From Tissierellia bacterium (GTDB taxonomy: Bacteria; Bacillota_A; Clostridia; Tissierellales; Peptoniphilaceae): a DNA stretch of 10,732 nucleotides. The DNA is taken from NCBI GenBank assembly GCA_012513395.1, contig JAAZCH010000068.1:1-10732 (forward strand), given 5' to 3'. The notes beneath the pieces are model-generated. The model did no database searches and had not been told where the DNA came from. It saw only the letters and a list, made by a program, of their open reading frames with translations. The position numbers and the translations under genes were made by a program. This document shows positions 1 through 6,565 of the stretch, one piece after another (position 1 is the stretch's first letter; each line of letters starts with the position of its first letter).

Positions 1-84
1 ATCGTAGCATCAACAGTAACGGCAATTGTATTTTACTTTGGGTTTAGAGAGGTTATTAAACAGTTGAACCCAGAGGAGAATTAA
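1..84 (+). CDS. C-terminal end of a membrane protein (5' end outside window)
   Basis: Frame 1 is open from the first base to a TAA at 82-84 and gives 27 residues. The first part (IVASTVTAIVFYFGF) is hydrophobic and looks like the end of a transmembrane helix. It is followed by a short charged cytoplasm-like tail ending NPEEN. This is what the C-terminus of a polytopic transporter usually looks like, but too little is present to name a family. The gene runs in the same direction as glyA, yet a weak hairpin and a separate promoter lie between them, so I do not infer an operon. Confidence 0.6.
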   Translation: MVASTVTAIVFYFGFREVIKQLNPEEN

Positions 85-133
85 TCTTACTAGAAAATAA
101 TATTTGTTTTGAAGTATAAATATGTGTAGAAGA

Positions 134-180
134 TTATCTGTAAAGATTCTTTTATTGTCTTAGATAAACTTTTAATTTTT
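134..180 (+). terminator. Weak candidate terminator after the upstream membrane-protein gene
   Basis: TTATCT (134-139) pairs with AGATAA (162-167). AAGA (143-146) pairs with TCTT (158-161) inside it, leaving a 3-nt bulge. A T-rich run (170-180) follows. The stem is AU-rich and bulged, so termination would be weak. The position, between the stop at 84 and the glyA promoter, is right. Confidence 0.3.
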
Positions 181-198
181 ACACCTTGACTATAAAAT

Positions 199-207
199 TG
201 ATATAGT
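199..207 (+). promoter_or_regulatory. Candidate glyA promoter (extended -10)
   Basis: TGATATAGT is an extended -10 (TGN then TATAGT), close to the TGATATAAT seen before other genes in this window. An overlapping alternative is TTGACT (186-191), a 17-nt spacer and TTAAAT (209-214). Either would give a short leader of roughly 45 nt before glyA, too short for a known riboswitch, and none is seen. Confidence 0.45.
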
Positions 208-262
208 GTTAAATTGAAATGGGTATAAGAAATAAAAGAATAAAGAGGAGCTGATTTGCAAT

Positions 263-1501
263 ATGAATTTAGACAATGTAAAGAATGTTGACATTGATGT
301 ATTCCACGCATTGGAAAATGAACTAGTGAGACAACGAGAAGAAATAGAACTTATCGCATCAGAAAACTTCGTATCTGAAGCCGTAATGGAAGCTATGGGA
401 ACTATATTCACGAATAAATACGCAGAAGGATATCCAGGAAGAAGATATTATGCTGGGTGCGAAAATGCTGATATAGTTGAAGATTTAGCTAGAGATAGAC
501 TTTGTGAACTATTCGGAGCAGATCACGCAAATGTGCAGCCTCACTCAGGAGCTAATGCTAATATGGCTGTCTATACGGCGGTTTTAAATCCTGGAGATAC
601 GGTATTGGGCATGAATCTTTCTGAAGGTGGACACCTTACACATGGTAGCCCGGTTAACGCATCTGGAATTCTTTACAACTTCATAGCTTATGGAGTAGAC
701 GAAGAAAACGAAATGATAGATTATGATGAATTGGAAAGAATTGCAAAAGAAAACAAACCTAAAATGATAGTCGCGGGTGCATCTGCATATCCTAGAATAA
801 TAGATTTTGAAAGGATTGGAAAAATAGCAAAAGAGATTGATGCATATTTCATGGTAGATATGGCCCATATTGCAGGCCTTGTAGCTACAGGACATCATCC
901 TAATCCAGTACCACATGCAGACTTTGTAACTACAACCACTCATAAAACTTTAAGAGGACCTAGAGGTGGAGCTATTCTTTGCAAAGAAGAATACGCTAAA
1001 GTAATAGACAAGGCAGTTTTTCCAGGACTTCAAGGAGGACCATTGGTTCACATAATCGCGGCTAAAGCTGTATCTTTCAAAGAAGCCCTTGAACCAGATT
1101 TCAAAGAATATAGCGAACAAGTAATTAAAAATGCTAAAGCTATGGGAGAGGTTTTAAGCGAAGGAGGAATCAGACTGGTCTCAGGAGGCACTGACAATCA
1201 CCTTCTGTTATTAGACGTAAGAAATCTTGGCTTAACTGGAAAACAAGCAGAAGCTATGTTAAAAGAAGTCCACATTACCACAAATAAAAATACAATTCCT
1301 AAAGACCCAGAATCTCCATTTGTAACTTCAGGTGTTAGAATCGGAACACCTGCCATAACTACAAGGGGATTAAAAGAAGATGACGTTAGAGAAGTGGCAA
1401 GACTTATGGTGGAAGCTTTAAGTGAAAAAAGAAGCGTTGAAGAAATTAAAGAAGACGTTTTAGAATTATTAAAAAAATTCCCACTTTACAAAAATTTATA
1501 A
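263..1501 (+). CDS. glyA: Serine hydroxymethyltransferase
   Basis: This 412-residue PLP enzyme interconverts serine plus tetrahydrofolate with glycine plus 5,10-methylene-tetrahydrofolate in the cytoplasm, feeding one-carbon metabolism. The family signatures are all visible: IASENF near residue 31, the [11 protein letters not shown] substrate-site segment (57-67), HSGANAN (94-100), DMAHIAGL (199-206) with the cofactor-binding Asp199 and His202, and [14 protein letters not shown], in which Lys228 is the expected Schiff-base lysine (E. coli Lys229). The C-terminal RIGTPA arginine motif is present. Length matches the family (about 410-420). The ATG is preceded by AGAGGAG (244-250) at a rather long 12-nt spacing, and no better in-frame start is seen. 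It is a single-gene unit with its own promoter and a shared terminator downstream. Nothing looks degraded. Confidence 0.98.
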   Translation: MNLDNVKNVDIDVFHALENELVRQREEIELIASENFVSEAVMEAMGTIFTNKYAEGYPGRRYYAGCENADIVEDLARDRLCELFGADHANVQPHSGANANMAVYTAVLNPGDTVLGMNLSEGGHLTHGSPVNASGILYNFIAYGVDEENEMIDYDELERIAKENKPKMIVAGASAYPRIIDFERIGKIAKEIDAYFMVDMAHIAGLVATGHHPNPVPHADFVTTTTHKTLRGPRGGAILCKEEYAKVIDKAVFPGLQGGPLVHIIAAKAVSFKEALEPDFKEYSEQVIKNAKAMGEVLSEGGIRLVSGGTDNHLLLLDVRNLGLTGKQAEAMLKEVHITTNKNTIPKDPESPFVTSGVRIGTPAITTRGLKEDDVREVARLMVEALSEKRSVEEIKEDVLELLKKFPLYKNL

Positions 1502-1509
1502 AATAATAA

Positions 1510-1543
1510 AATCCCTTGGATTCTAATTGATTTCCAAGGGATT
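1510..1543. terminator. Bidirectional terminator between glyA and the convergent gene
   Basis: AATCCCTTGGA (1510-1520) and TCCAAGGGATT (1533-1543) form a perfect 11-bp stem with a 12-nt loop. It starts 8 nt after the glyA stop and lies 11 nt beyond the end of the gene on the other strand. T-rich sequence follows on the - strand (TTATTATTT) and an AT run follows on the + strand, so it can serve both genes. Confidence 0.85.
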
Positions 1544-1554
1544 ATATATTTGGC

Positions 1555-2169
1555 TTATATTTCAGTTGAATCGAACAATGTAGATCCGTCTTTTATTAAT
1601 AAAAGTGTGCTTCTATCGTCCTTAGGGTCGATAACGTGAAGTTCAATTCCAGGCTCTACAGTTTCAGCTAGAGTTTCAGAAGTTTTAATGAGATCGTATT
1701 TGAAAACTTCCCAAAACTCGTCAAATTTCTCTTTATATTCATCTTCAAGTCGACTTGTTACCATTGTTCTAGTGTCACCTTTAAAATTCAAATAAAAGGC
1801 TCCATCTTTGTATTCCGTATTGGCATGTTCGTCGTATTGGTTTTGTATATTTTTTTCATTTGTAGTTATGACTTCTTGAGCATCTGTGCCTTCATCTCCG
1901 TCAGTTACAGGCTCAGTTTCATTGTCTGGTGGCGCATTTAGATTATTTTCATCAGTTATTCCATTTACTACATTGGGCTCTGATGGTGGGATGGTGGTTG
2001 TTTGCGTTGTGGTTTGATTATTATTTTTATTTTCTGCTTCAGTATTTTTTTTATTTGAACATTTTGTAAAAATCGCTACAAGTACTAAAATAATAACAAG
2101 TACAGCTACAACTCTTCTAATTAAGTAAATTTGTTTCATATCGGATTTAGAATTTCTTTTCCTTGGCAT
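1555..2169 (-). CDS. Membrane-anchored protein of unknown function with Asn/Thr-rich linker
   Basis: I do not recognise this 204-residue protein. It has a very basic N-terminus (PRKRNSK), then one strongly hydrophobic segment at about residues 18-36, consistent with a single N-terminal anchor and the rest outside the cell. Cys37 follows the helix, but the sequence before it (IFTK) is not a lipobox, so a lipoprotein is unlikely. Residues about 40-115 are low-complexity, rich in Asn, Thr, Glu and Asp, and look like a flexible wall-spanning linker. Residues about 116-204 look folded, with aromatic clusters (FDEFWEVFKYDL at 149-160), and may be a small extracytoplasmic domain. The start is well fixed: AGGAGG (2179-2184) sits 9 nt before the ATG, which rules out the internal Met11. 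It stands alone, divergent from the ybaK gene. Its function cannot be read from sequence or context. Confidence 0.8.
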   Translation of the reverse strand: MPRKRNSKSDMKQIYLIRRVVAVLVIILVLVAIFTKCSNKKNTEAENKNNNQTTTQTTTIPPSEPNVVNGITDENNLNAPPDNETEPVTDGDEGTDAQEVITTNEKNIQNQYDEHANTEYKDGAFYLNFKGDTRTMVTSRLEDEYKEKFDEFWEVFKYDLIKTSETLAETVEPGIELHVIDPKDDRSTLLLIKDGSTLFDSTEI

Positions 2170-2196
2170 AAATGTTAACCTCCTACATTTAAAGCT

Positions 2197-2205
2197 ATTA
2201 TATCA
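2197..2205 (-). promoter_or_regulatory. Extended -10 promoter of the anchored-protein gene
   Basis: On the - strand this reads TGATATAAT, a perfect -10 hexamer with the TGN extension, 28 nt upstream of the start codon. The -35 region (about 2220-2225) does not match TTGACA, as is common with extended -10 promoters. Confidence 0.6.
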
Positions 2206-2282
2206 CAATACAACCAGAAGTTGGAAAAGTATTTAGTGTGAAATGTATGTGATATGAATTACCAAAGTAAATTTTTTTCAAT

Positions 2283-2316
2283 TTGTATTCAACTTCCCCA
2301 AGGTGTAAAATATAAC
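2283..2316 (+). promoter_or_regulatory. Candidate promoter of the ybaK gene
   Basis: TTGTAT (2283-2288), a 17-nt spacer and TAAAAT (2306-2311) fit a sigma-A promoter. TATAAC (2311-2316) is an overlapping alternative -10. The start codon follows about 28 nt later. Neither reading is strong. Confidence 0.35.
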
Positions 2317-2339
2317 AAATATAAAAAAAGGTGTAGAAG

Positions 2340-2810
2340 ATGGAAGAAAAAACAAATGTAATGAGAATAATTGAACAAAAGAAAATCCAGTACACTGCCC
2401 ATGAATATCTAGACACAGGAGCAATCAGTGGATTGGAAGTGGCAGAAGCACTAAATGAAAACCCAAAATCAGTATTTAAAACTTTAGTGACAGTGGGAAA
2501 ATCAGGAGAGCACTTTGTGTTTTTGGTTCCTGTAAATGGAGAACTGGATTTGAAGAAGGCAGCAAAAGCAGTGGGAGAAAAGAAAATAGAAATGATAAAA
2601 TCCAAGGACTTATTACCATTAACAGGCTATATCCACGGAGGATGTTCACCTATAGGAATGAAGAAAAATTTTAAAACAGTGATCGATGAATCTGCTAAAG
2701 ACCAAGAAAAAATATTTTTCAGCGCTGGTAAAATTGGACATCAAATAGAGATGAAGGTGGGAGATTTAGGAAAAATTATTAATTTTAAATTTGAGGATAT
2801 TTTGGAATAG
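2340..2810 (+). CDS. ybaK: YbaK/EbsC-type Cys-tRNA(Pro) deacylase
   Basis: This 156-residue cytoplasmic protein belongs to the YbaK/EbsC branch of the aminoacyl-tRNA editing domain family. Members free-standing from prolyl-tRNA synthetase hydrolyse Cys-tRNA(Pro), and sometimes Cys-tRNA(Cys). Visible signatures are VFKTLV (45-50) with the conserved Lys47, the FLVPVNGELDLKK core strand and turn (61-73), the hallmark GYIHGGCSPIGMKK (96-109), VIDE near 114 and SAGKIG (128-133). The length is typical of the stand-alone enzyme. AGGTG (2329-2333) lies 6 nt before the ATG. It is a single gene, divergent from the anchored-protein gene and separated from the next gene by about 120 nt containing a new promoter. 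The symbol ebsC is used for the same protein in some Gram-positives. The precise tRNA substrate is inferred from the family. Confidence 0.93.
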   Translation: MEEKTNVMRIIEQKKIQYTAHEYLDTGAISGLEVAEALNENPKSVFKTLVTVGKSGEHFVFLVPVNGELDLKKAAKAVGEKKIEMIKSKDLLPLTGYIHGGCSPIGMKKNFKTVIDESAKDQEKIFFSAGKIGHQIEMKVGDLGKIINFKFEDILE

Positions 2811-2816
2811 AAGTGA

Positions 2817-2856
2817 CTATAATTAAATTCTATAAACATTGGAGATTTAATTATAG
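2817..2856. repeat. 12-bp inverted repeat after ybaK
   Basis: A perfect inverted repeat has arms at 2817-2828 (CTATAATTAAAT) and 2845-2856, separated by 16 nt. Eleven of the 12 pairs are A-T and no T-run follows, so it is a poor intrinsic terminator. It lies 7 nt after the ybaK stop and about 30 nt upstream of the next promoter. It may be a weak processing or termination hairpin, or a binding site for a regulator of the M20 gene. Confidence 0.5.
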
Positions 2857-2884
2857 GATAATTTAAATACGAAAATGACATTTA

Positions 2885-2893
2885 TGATATAAT
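2885..2893 (+). promoter_or_regulatory. Extended -10 promoter of the M20 amidohydrolase gene
   Basis: TGATATAAT is the same 9-mer found before two other genes here. It sits 40 nt upstream of the GTG start. No good -35 is seen at 2865-2870. Confidence 0.6.
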
Positions 2894-2933
2894 AAATCTA
2901 TAAATTTACTAATACATTGGGGAGGTAATTGGT

Positions 2934-4115
2934 GTGGATGTTATAAAACTAGCGAAAGAAAATGAAGAATTGTGCATTGAGATGAGAAGGGATTTGCATA
3001 TGATTCCAGAATTAGAACTGGAGTTGCCTAAGACCGTGAAGTATATTAAAGACAGACTTGATTCTTGGGGTGTGGAGTATCAAGAGTTTGTGAATGGAAA
3101 TGCTATTGTGGCTTTGATTGAGGGAAATGGGGCAGGAGAATGTATCGGAATAAGGGCTGATATGGATGCTCTTCCTATCACTGAAGAAACAGGTGTGGAA
3201 TATGCTTCTACTCATGCAGGATGTATGCATGCTTGTGGTCATGATGGTCACGCTGCTATTGCTCTTACGACTTTAAAAATTTTGAATGAGAACAAAGATG
3301 CTTTTAAAGGTTCTGTAAAATTTTTCTTCCAACCTGGCGAAGAAATTCCTGGGGGAGCAAAACCTATGATTGATGAAGGAGCTTTGGAGAATCCAAGACC
3401 TGATTTTATGTTAGGACTTCACTCAGGCAATGTCTCCAAGATGGAAGTTGGCAAAATAGGTTTTAGAGAAGGCGCTATGATGGCATCCATGGATAGATTT
3501 TCCATAAAAGTAAACGGACGCGGCGGTCACGGTGCTAATCCCCATGAGGCGATAGACCCTATAATTATTTCTGGTGAAATCTTAATGGGACTTCAAAAAA
3601 TTATTTCTCGTGAACTAGCTCCCTATGACCAAGCTTTGGTTTCTGTATGTAAGATCGAAGGTGGCACTAGCCAAAATATTATTCCTGATGAAGTAAATAT
3701 GCTGGGCACTGCTAGAACTCTAAACGAAAAAGCTAGAGATTTAATTGAAGATAGAATTTTGGGAATTTCTGACGGAATTGCTAAAACTTATGGCGGTTCT
3801 GCAGAATTATTCTACGAAAGAATGTATCCTGTGCTCAAAAACGAACCGGAATTTACAAAATATGTTAAGGGATTGGCAGCGAAACTTTTCCCTGACGATG
3901 TTGAAGATCTTGAAAATCCTACTATGGGCGGAGAAGACATGGCGTTTTTCTTACAAGAAGTGCCGGGAACTTTTTTCTTCCTATCCAATGTAGAACCTCA
4001 CAGCGATGGGGTAAGATATCCTCATCACAATTCCAAATTTAATTTGGACGAATCACAGTTCTACAAAGGAATCTCGATTTTTCTAGGAACTGTATTTGAT
4101 AAATTAGGCAATTAA
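2934..4115 (+). CDS. M20D family amidohydrolase (N-acyl-amino-acid hydrolase type)
   Basis: This 393-residue metal-dependent cytoplasmic hydrolase belongs to peptidase family M20, subfamily D, which includes N-acetyl/acyl-amino-acid amidohydrolases, hippurate hydrolases and IAA-amino-acid hydrolases. The catalytic zinc/manganese site can be traced: IRADMDALP (73-81), MHACGHDGH (98-106) with Cys101 and His103, QPGEE (133-137) with Glu136/Glu137, LGLH (160-163) with His163, and a C-terminal His pair (364-365) before the SKF-LDE segment. The dimerisation or lid domain contains GRGGHGANPHEAIDP (195-209), also typical. The start is GTG, placed 8 nt after GGAGG (2921-2925); no in-frame ATG fits better. 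It has its own promoter and terminator and is monocistronic. The acyl or amino-acid substrate cannot be told from sequence. In an amino-acid fermenter it could release free amino acids from acylated forms, which is inference. Confidence 0.92.
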   Translation: MDVIKLAKENEELCIEMRRDLHMIPELELELPKTVKYIKDRLDSWGVEYQEFVNGNAIVALIEGNGAGECIGIRADMDALPITEETGVEYASTHAGCMHACGHDGHAAIALTTLKILNENKDAFKGSVKFFFQPGEEIPGGAKPMIDEGALENPRPDFMLGLHSGNVSKMEVGKIGFREGAMMASMDRFSIKVNGRGGHGANPHEAIDPIIISGEILMGLQKIISRELAPYDQALVSVCKIEGGTSQNIIPDEVNMLGTARTLNEKARDLIEDRILGISDGIAKTYGGSAELFYERMYPVLKNEPEFTKYVKGLAAKLFPDDVEDLENPTMGGEDMAFFLQEVPGTFFFLSNVEPHSDGVRYPHHNSKFNLDESQFYKGISIFLGTVFDKLGN

Positions 4116-4122
4116 ATTTTAG

Positions 4123-4158
4123 ACATCCTCTTAAATTAAATTTAAAGAGGATGTTTTC
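4123..4158 (+). terminator. Rho-independent terminator of the M20 gene
   Basis: ACATCCTCTT (4123-4132) pairs perfectly with AAGAGGATGT (4145-4154) around a 12-nt AT-rich loop, followed by TTTTCTC. It starts 7 nt after the stop codon. Confidence 0.88.
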
Positions 4159-4201
4159 TCATTAATTTGTCCAATCATCACATAAAGATTTTTATTAGTA
4201 G

Positions 4202-4207
4202 TATAAT
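4202..4207 (+). promoter_or_regulatory. Candidate -10 of the nfnAB promoter
   Basis: TATAAT matches the consensus -10 exactly, 41 nt before the nfnA start codon. No convincing -35 and no TGN extension are seen, so a helper activator is possible. It is the only clear promoter hexamer between the upstream terminator and nfnA. Confidence 0.45.
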
Positions 4208-4248
4208 GTATTAAAATTAACAAAATAGAAATAAATAGGAGGGAAAAT

Positions 4249-5124
4249 TTGTTCAAGGTTATAGCTAAAAATAATATTGCGCCAGATAGATATTCAATGA
4301 TTATAGAAGCGCCAGAAGTTTCTAGGACTTGCCTTCCTGGGCAATTTGTCATCCTCATTGTAGAAGAAAATGGCGAGAGGATTCCATTAACTATTTGTGA
4401 CAACGACCCACAATTGGGCGAGATCACTTTGGTCTTTGAAGCTATAGGAGTTTCTACGAAGAAGCTAGCGCATAAAGAAGTTGGAGAATACATATTGCAT
4501 TTAGTTGGCCCTTTGGGTCTACCATCTAAATTTGTAAATGAAGATATAGAAATTTTAAGAAATCAGCATCTGCTACTTGTTGGCGGTGGACTTGGGGCTG
4601 CGACACTTATCCCTCAAGGGAAATGGCTCAAAGAAAATCACATTCCCTTTGATGTTTTGTTGGGTTCTAGATCCAAGGAGTTTATAGTTTTGGAAGAAGA
4701 ATTTCGGAAATTAGCTGATAATCTTTTTATAGTTACAGATGATGGAAGCTATGGATTTCATGGTTTGACACCTGAAGGATTGAAGGTCTTAGTTGAAGAA
4801 AGAAAAAAATTTTACGACCTATGCGTGATAATCGGACCTATGGCAATGATGAAATACACTTCATTAATGACAAAAAAACTAAATATTCCCAGTGTAGTTT
4901 CCATGAATACTATAATGGTTGATGGAACAGGCATGTGCGGAGCTTGTAGAGTTGTAATTGACGGCAAGACGAAGTTCGCTTGTGTTGATGGACCGGAATT
5001 TGACGCTCATCTGGTGGATTTTGATGGAACACTTTTGCGCCAAGGACAGTATAAAAAATTGGAAGTGGAGGCTCACCACGAATATTGCGACTTGATGGAG
5101 GGAATGTCAGATGAATCGATTTAA
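4249..5124 (+). CDS. nfnA: NfnA: ferredoxin:NADP+ oxidoreductase, FAD/[2Fe-2S] subunit
   Basis: This is the small subunit (291 residues) of the NfnAB flavin-based electron-bifurcating transhydrogenase, which couples NADH and reduced ferredoxin oxidation to NADP+ reduction in the cytoplasm (also known as SudB). The order is an FAD-binding beta-barrel (residues 1-95, with IPLTICDND at 45-53), a pyridine-nucleotide domain starting LLLVGGGLGAA (108-118), and a C-terminal cysteine motif TGMCGACRV...FACVDGPEFDAH with Cys230, Cys233 and Cys245 expected to hold the [2Fe-2S] cluster. The nucleotide-domain loop differs from the usual GGGVG-AP pattern: the proline is absent and ATLIPQ follows. The start is TTG, 6 nt after AGGAGG (4237-4242). 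The gene overlaps nfnB by 14 nt, so translation is probably coupled. DHOD-electron-transfer PyrK proteins are related, but the partner gene fixes this as Nfn. Confidence 0.93.
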   Translation: MFKVIAKNNIAPDRYSMIIEAPEVSRTCLPGQFVILIVEENGERIPLTICDNDPQLGEITLVFEAIGVSTKKLAHKEVGEYILHLVGPLGLPSKFVNEDIEILRNQHLLLVGGGLGAATLIPQGKWLKENHIPFDVLLGSRSKEFIVLEEEFRKLADNLFIVTDDGSYGFHGLTPEGLKVLVEERKKFYDLCVIIGPMAMMKYTSLMTKKLNIPSVVSMNTIMVDGTGMCGACRVVIDGKTKFACVDGPEFDAHLVDFDGTLLRQGQYKKLEVEAHHEYCDLMEGMSDESI

Positions 5125-6496
5125 AAGAGTGGAGATTTCATATCAAGACCCTATCCAGAGAATTCAAAATTTTGATGAAGTGTGTTTGGGTTATACTGAC
5201 AAAGAAGCGATTCAAGAGGCGAAAAGATGTATCCAATGCAAAAATCCCACTTGCGTAGATATGTGTCCGGTTAGAATAGATATTCCAGGATTTATAAAAA
5301 ATATTGCCGAAGATAATTTTGAAGAAGCTTCCAGAACCTTATCAAAGTACACAAATCTTCCAGCAGTTTGCGGACGAGTTTGTCCCCAAGAGGAACAATG
5401 TGAATCCACTTGCGTTCTTGGGAAAAAGGGTGACTCGATTGCCATTGGAAAATTAGAAAGATTTGCAGCTGACTTTGGGTTGGAAAAGGGATTGTCCTTT
5501 GATGAGATGGTAGAAAAAAATCATCATAAAGTCGCAGTAATAGGCTCAGGCCCAGCAGGGATAACTTGCGCAGGCGAACTTGCCAAAAAGGGATATGAAG
5601 TGACAATGTTTGAAGCCCTTCATAGACCTGGAGGAGTTTTGGAATACGGAATTCCAGAATTTAGACTTCCCAAGGACAAAATTGTAAAAAGAGAAATAGA
5701 AAATTTAAAAAATCTTGGCGTAGATATTAAAATAAATACAGTAATTGGGCGCACGATAACCATTGACCAATTAAAACAAGAGGAATACGTGGCATTTTTC
5801 TTGGGTTCAGGTGCAGGAAGTCCACTATTTTTAAATATTCCAGGAGAAAATCTCAACGGAGTATATTCTGCCAACGAATATTTGACTAGAAATAATTTGA
5901 TGAAAGCATATCTTAAAGAATCAGATACGCCAATTAGAATTGGTAAAAATGTAGTCGTAATCGGTGGAGGAAATGTAGCCATGGATTCTGCAAGAACTGC
6001 CAGAAGATACGGCTCCAACGTGACGGTGGTTTATAGAAGAACTAAGGCAGAACTTCCAGCTAGAGATGAAGAAATAGAAAATGCCATCGAAGAAGGAATA
6101 AATTATAATTTTTTATCCAATCCCATAGAAATAATAGGAAACGAAATTGGAGAAGTAGAAAAAGTGAAGTTGGTAAGAATGAAATTAGGAAAACCAGACG
6201 AGTCGGGGAGAAGAAGACCCATTCCAATTCCAAAAGCCACTTACGAAATAAAAGCGGACATGGTAATTGTAGCACTCGGAACCAATCCAAATCCATTAAT
6301 TCCAGATACCACAGCGAATTTAGAAATAGATTCTCATAATAAAATCATTGTAGACAAAAACTTTAAAACTACATTGGAAGGAGTTTTCGCCGGAGGAGAT
6401 ATTGTAACAGGGTCAGCTACTGTAATTCTCGCGATGGGCGCAGGAAAACAAGCAGCAGAGGAAATGGATAGATATGTAAAAGAAAAATATGATTAA
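5111..6496 (+). CDS. nfnB: NfnB: NADPH-dependent bifurcating oxidoreductase, large subunit
   Basis: The 461-residue large subunit of NfnAB (SudA, glutamate-synthase small-chain-like) carries the bifurcating FAD, the NADP(H) site and two [4Fe-4S] clusters. Cluster cysteines are visible at 40, 43, 48 and 52 (CIQCKNPTCVDMC) and at 87, 91, 97 and 101. The FAD Rossmann motif is VIGSGPAG (143-150), followed by RPGGVLEYGIPEFRLPK (172-188). The NADP(H) Rossmann motif is VVVIGGGNVAMDSARTARR (281-299), with YRR-KAELPAR (308-318). GVFAGGDIVTG (424-434) closes the FAD site. The length is typical. GGAGGG (5097-5102) lies 8 nt before the ATG, inside the nfnA end, so the two form a coupled operon with a terminator after nfnB. 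A decayed copy of its last codons lies at 8296-8377, beyond pckA. The related GltD is excluded because no glutamate synthase large subunit is adjacent and NfnA is. Confidence 0.95.
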   Translation: MNRFKRVEISYQDPIQRIQNFDEVCLGYTDKEAIQEAKRCIQCKNPTCVDMCPVRIDIPGFIKNIAEDNFEEASRTLSKYTNLPAVCGRVCPQEEQCESTCVLGKKGDSIAIGKLERFAADFGLEKGLSFDEMVEKNHHKVAVIGSGPAGITCAGELAKKGYEVTMFEALHRPGGVLEYGIPEFRLPKDKIVKREIENLKNLGVDIKINTVIGRTITIDQLKQEEYVAFFLGSGAGSPLFLNIPGENLNGVYSANEYLTRNNLMKAYLKESDTPIRIGKNVVVIGGGNVAMDSARTARRYGSNVTVVYRRTKAELPARDEEIENAIEEGINYNFLSNPIEIIGNEIGEVEKVKLVRMKLGKPDESGRRRPIPIPKATYEIKADMVIVALGTNPNPLIPDTTANLEIDSHNKIIVDKNFKTTLEGVFAGGDIVTGSATVILAMGAGKQAAEEMDRYVKEKYD

Positions 6497-6499
6497 ATA

Positions 6500-6540
6500 A
6501 AAATCTGGTCAATTACTATGATATGAACTGACCAGATTTT
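6500..6540. terminator. Bidirectional terminator between nfnB and pckA
   Basis: AAAATCTGGTCA (6500-6511) and TGACCAGATTTT (6529-6540) form a 12-bp stem with a 17-nt loop. T-runs flank it in both directions. It starts 3 nt after the nfnB stop and lies 25 nt beyond the pckA stop, so it serves both converging genes. The same stem recurs at 8381-8412. Confidence 0.9.
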
Positions 6541-6557
6541 TTATACCATTCTATTTT
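6541..6557 (-). pseudogene. 17-nt remnant of a D-2-hydroxyacid dehydrogenase 3' end
   Basis: Read on the - strand, the codons before the TAA at 6541-6543 are AAT AGA ATG GTA, encoding NRMV-stop. The intact dehydrogenase at 8415-9368 ends NRIV-stop. The two 17-nt stretches differ at one base, and both sit just beyond the same terminator stem. The next codon outward is TAA here instead of CAA, and the similarity ends there. It is short, so it is convincing only because it is collinear with the longer nfnB repeat. Confidence 0.6.
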
Positions 6558-6565
6558 ATATTTGA

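Larger units (their letters stand above)
6374..6557 (+). repeat. Left copy of duplicated nfnB/dehydrogenase junction
   Basis: This segment covers the last 41 codons of nfnB, the terminator and a 17-nt remnant of the dehydrogenase 3' end. It is repeated in the same orientation at 8306-8431. Positions 6486-6511 are identical to 8367-8392 (26 of 26). Positions 6374-6427 match 8306-8360 at about 44 of 55 aligned columns. Positions 6541-6557 match 8415-8431 at 16 of 17. The left copy is the functional one for nfnB. Counts were made by eye. Confidence 0.85.

Noticed and set aside
85..262. Possible glycine, SAM or tetrahydrofolate riboswitch or T-box upstream of glyA
   Set aside because: The predicted leader is only about 45 nt, and I see no conserved cores or T-box sequence; only a promoter and a weak hairpin are visible.
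2059..2059. Cys37 after the membrane segment of the anchored protein as a lipobox cysteine
   Set aside because: The preceding residues IFTK do not fit the L-[AS]-[GA]-C pattern, so a transmembrane anchor is the better reading.
2198..2605. A 135-codon open frame on the - strand across the ybaK gene and its upstream region
   Set aside because: It is mostly antisense to ybaK, whose family motifs are clear. Its translation is unstructured Phe/Ser-rich sequence, and its Met codon has no reason to be used.
5212..6296. Several open frames of 77-132 codons on the - strand within nfnB
   Set aside because: They are antisense shadows of a well-supported gene. Their translations show no domain and no ribosome binding sites.
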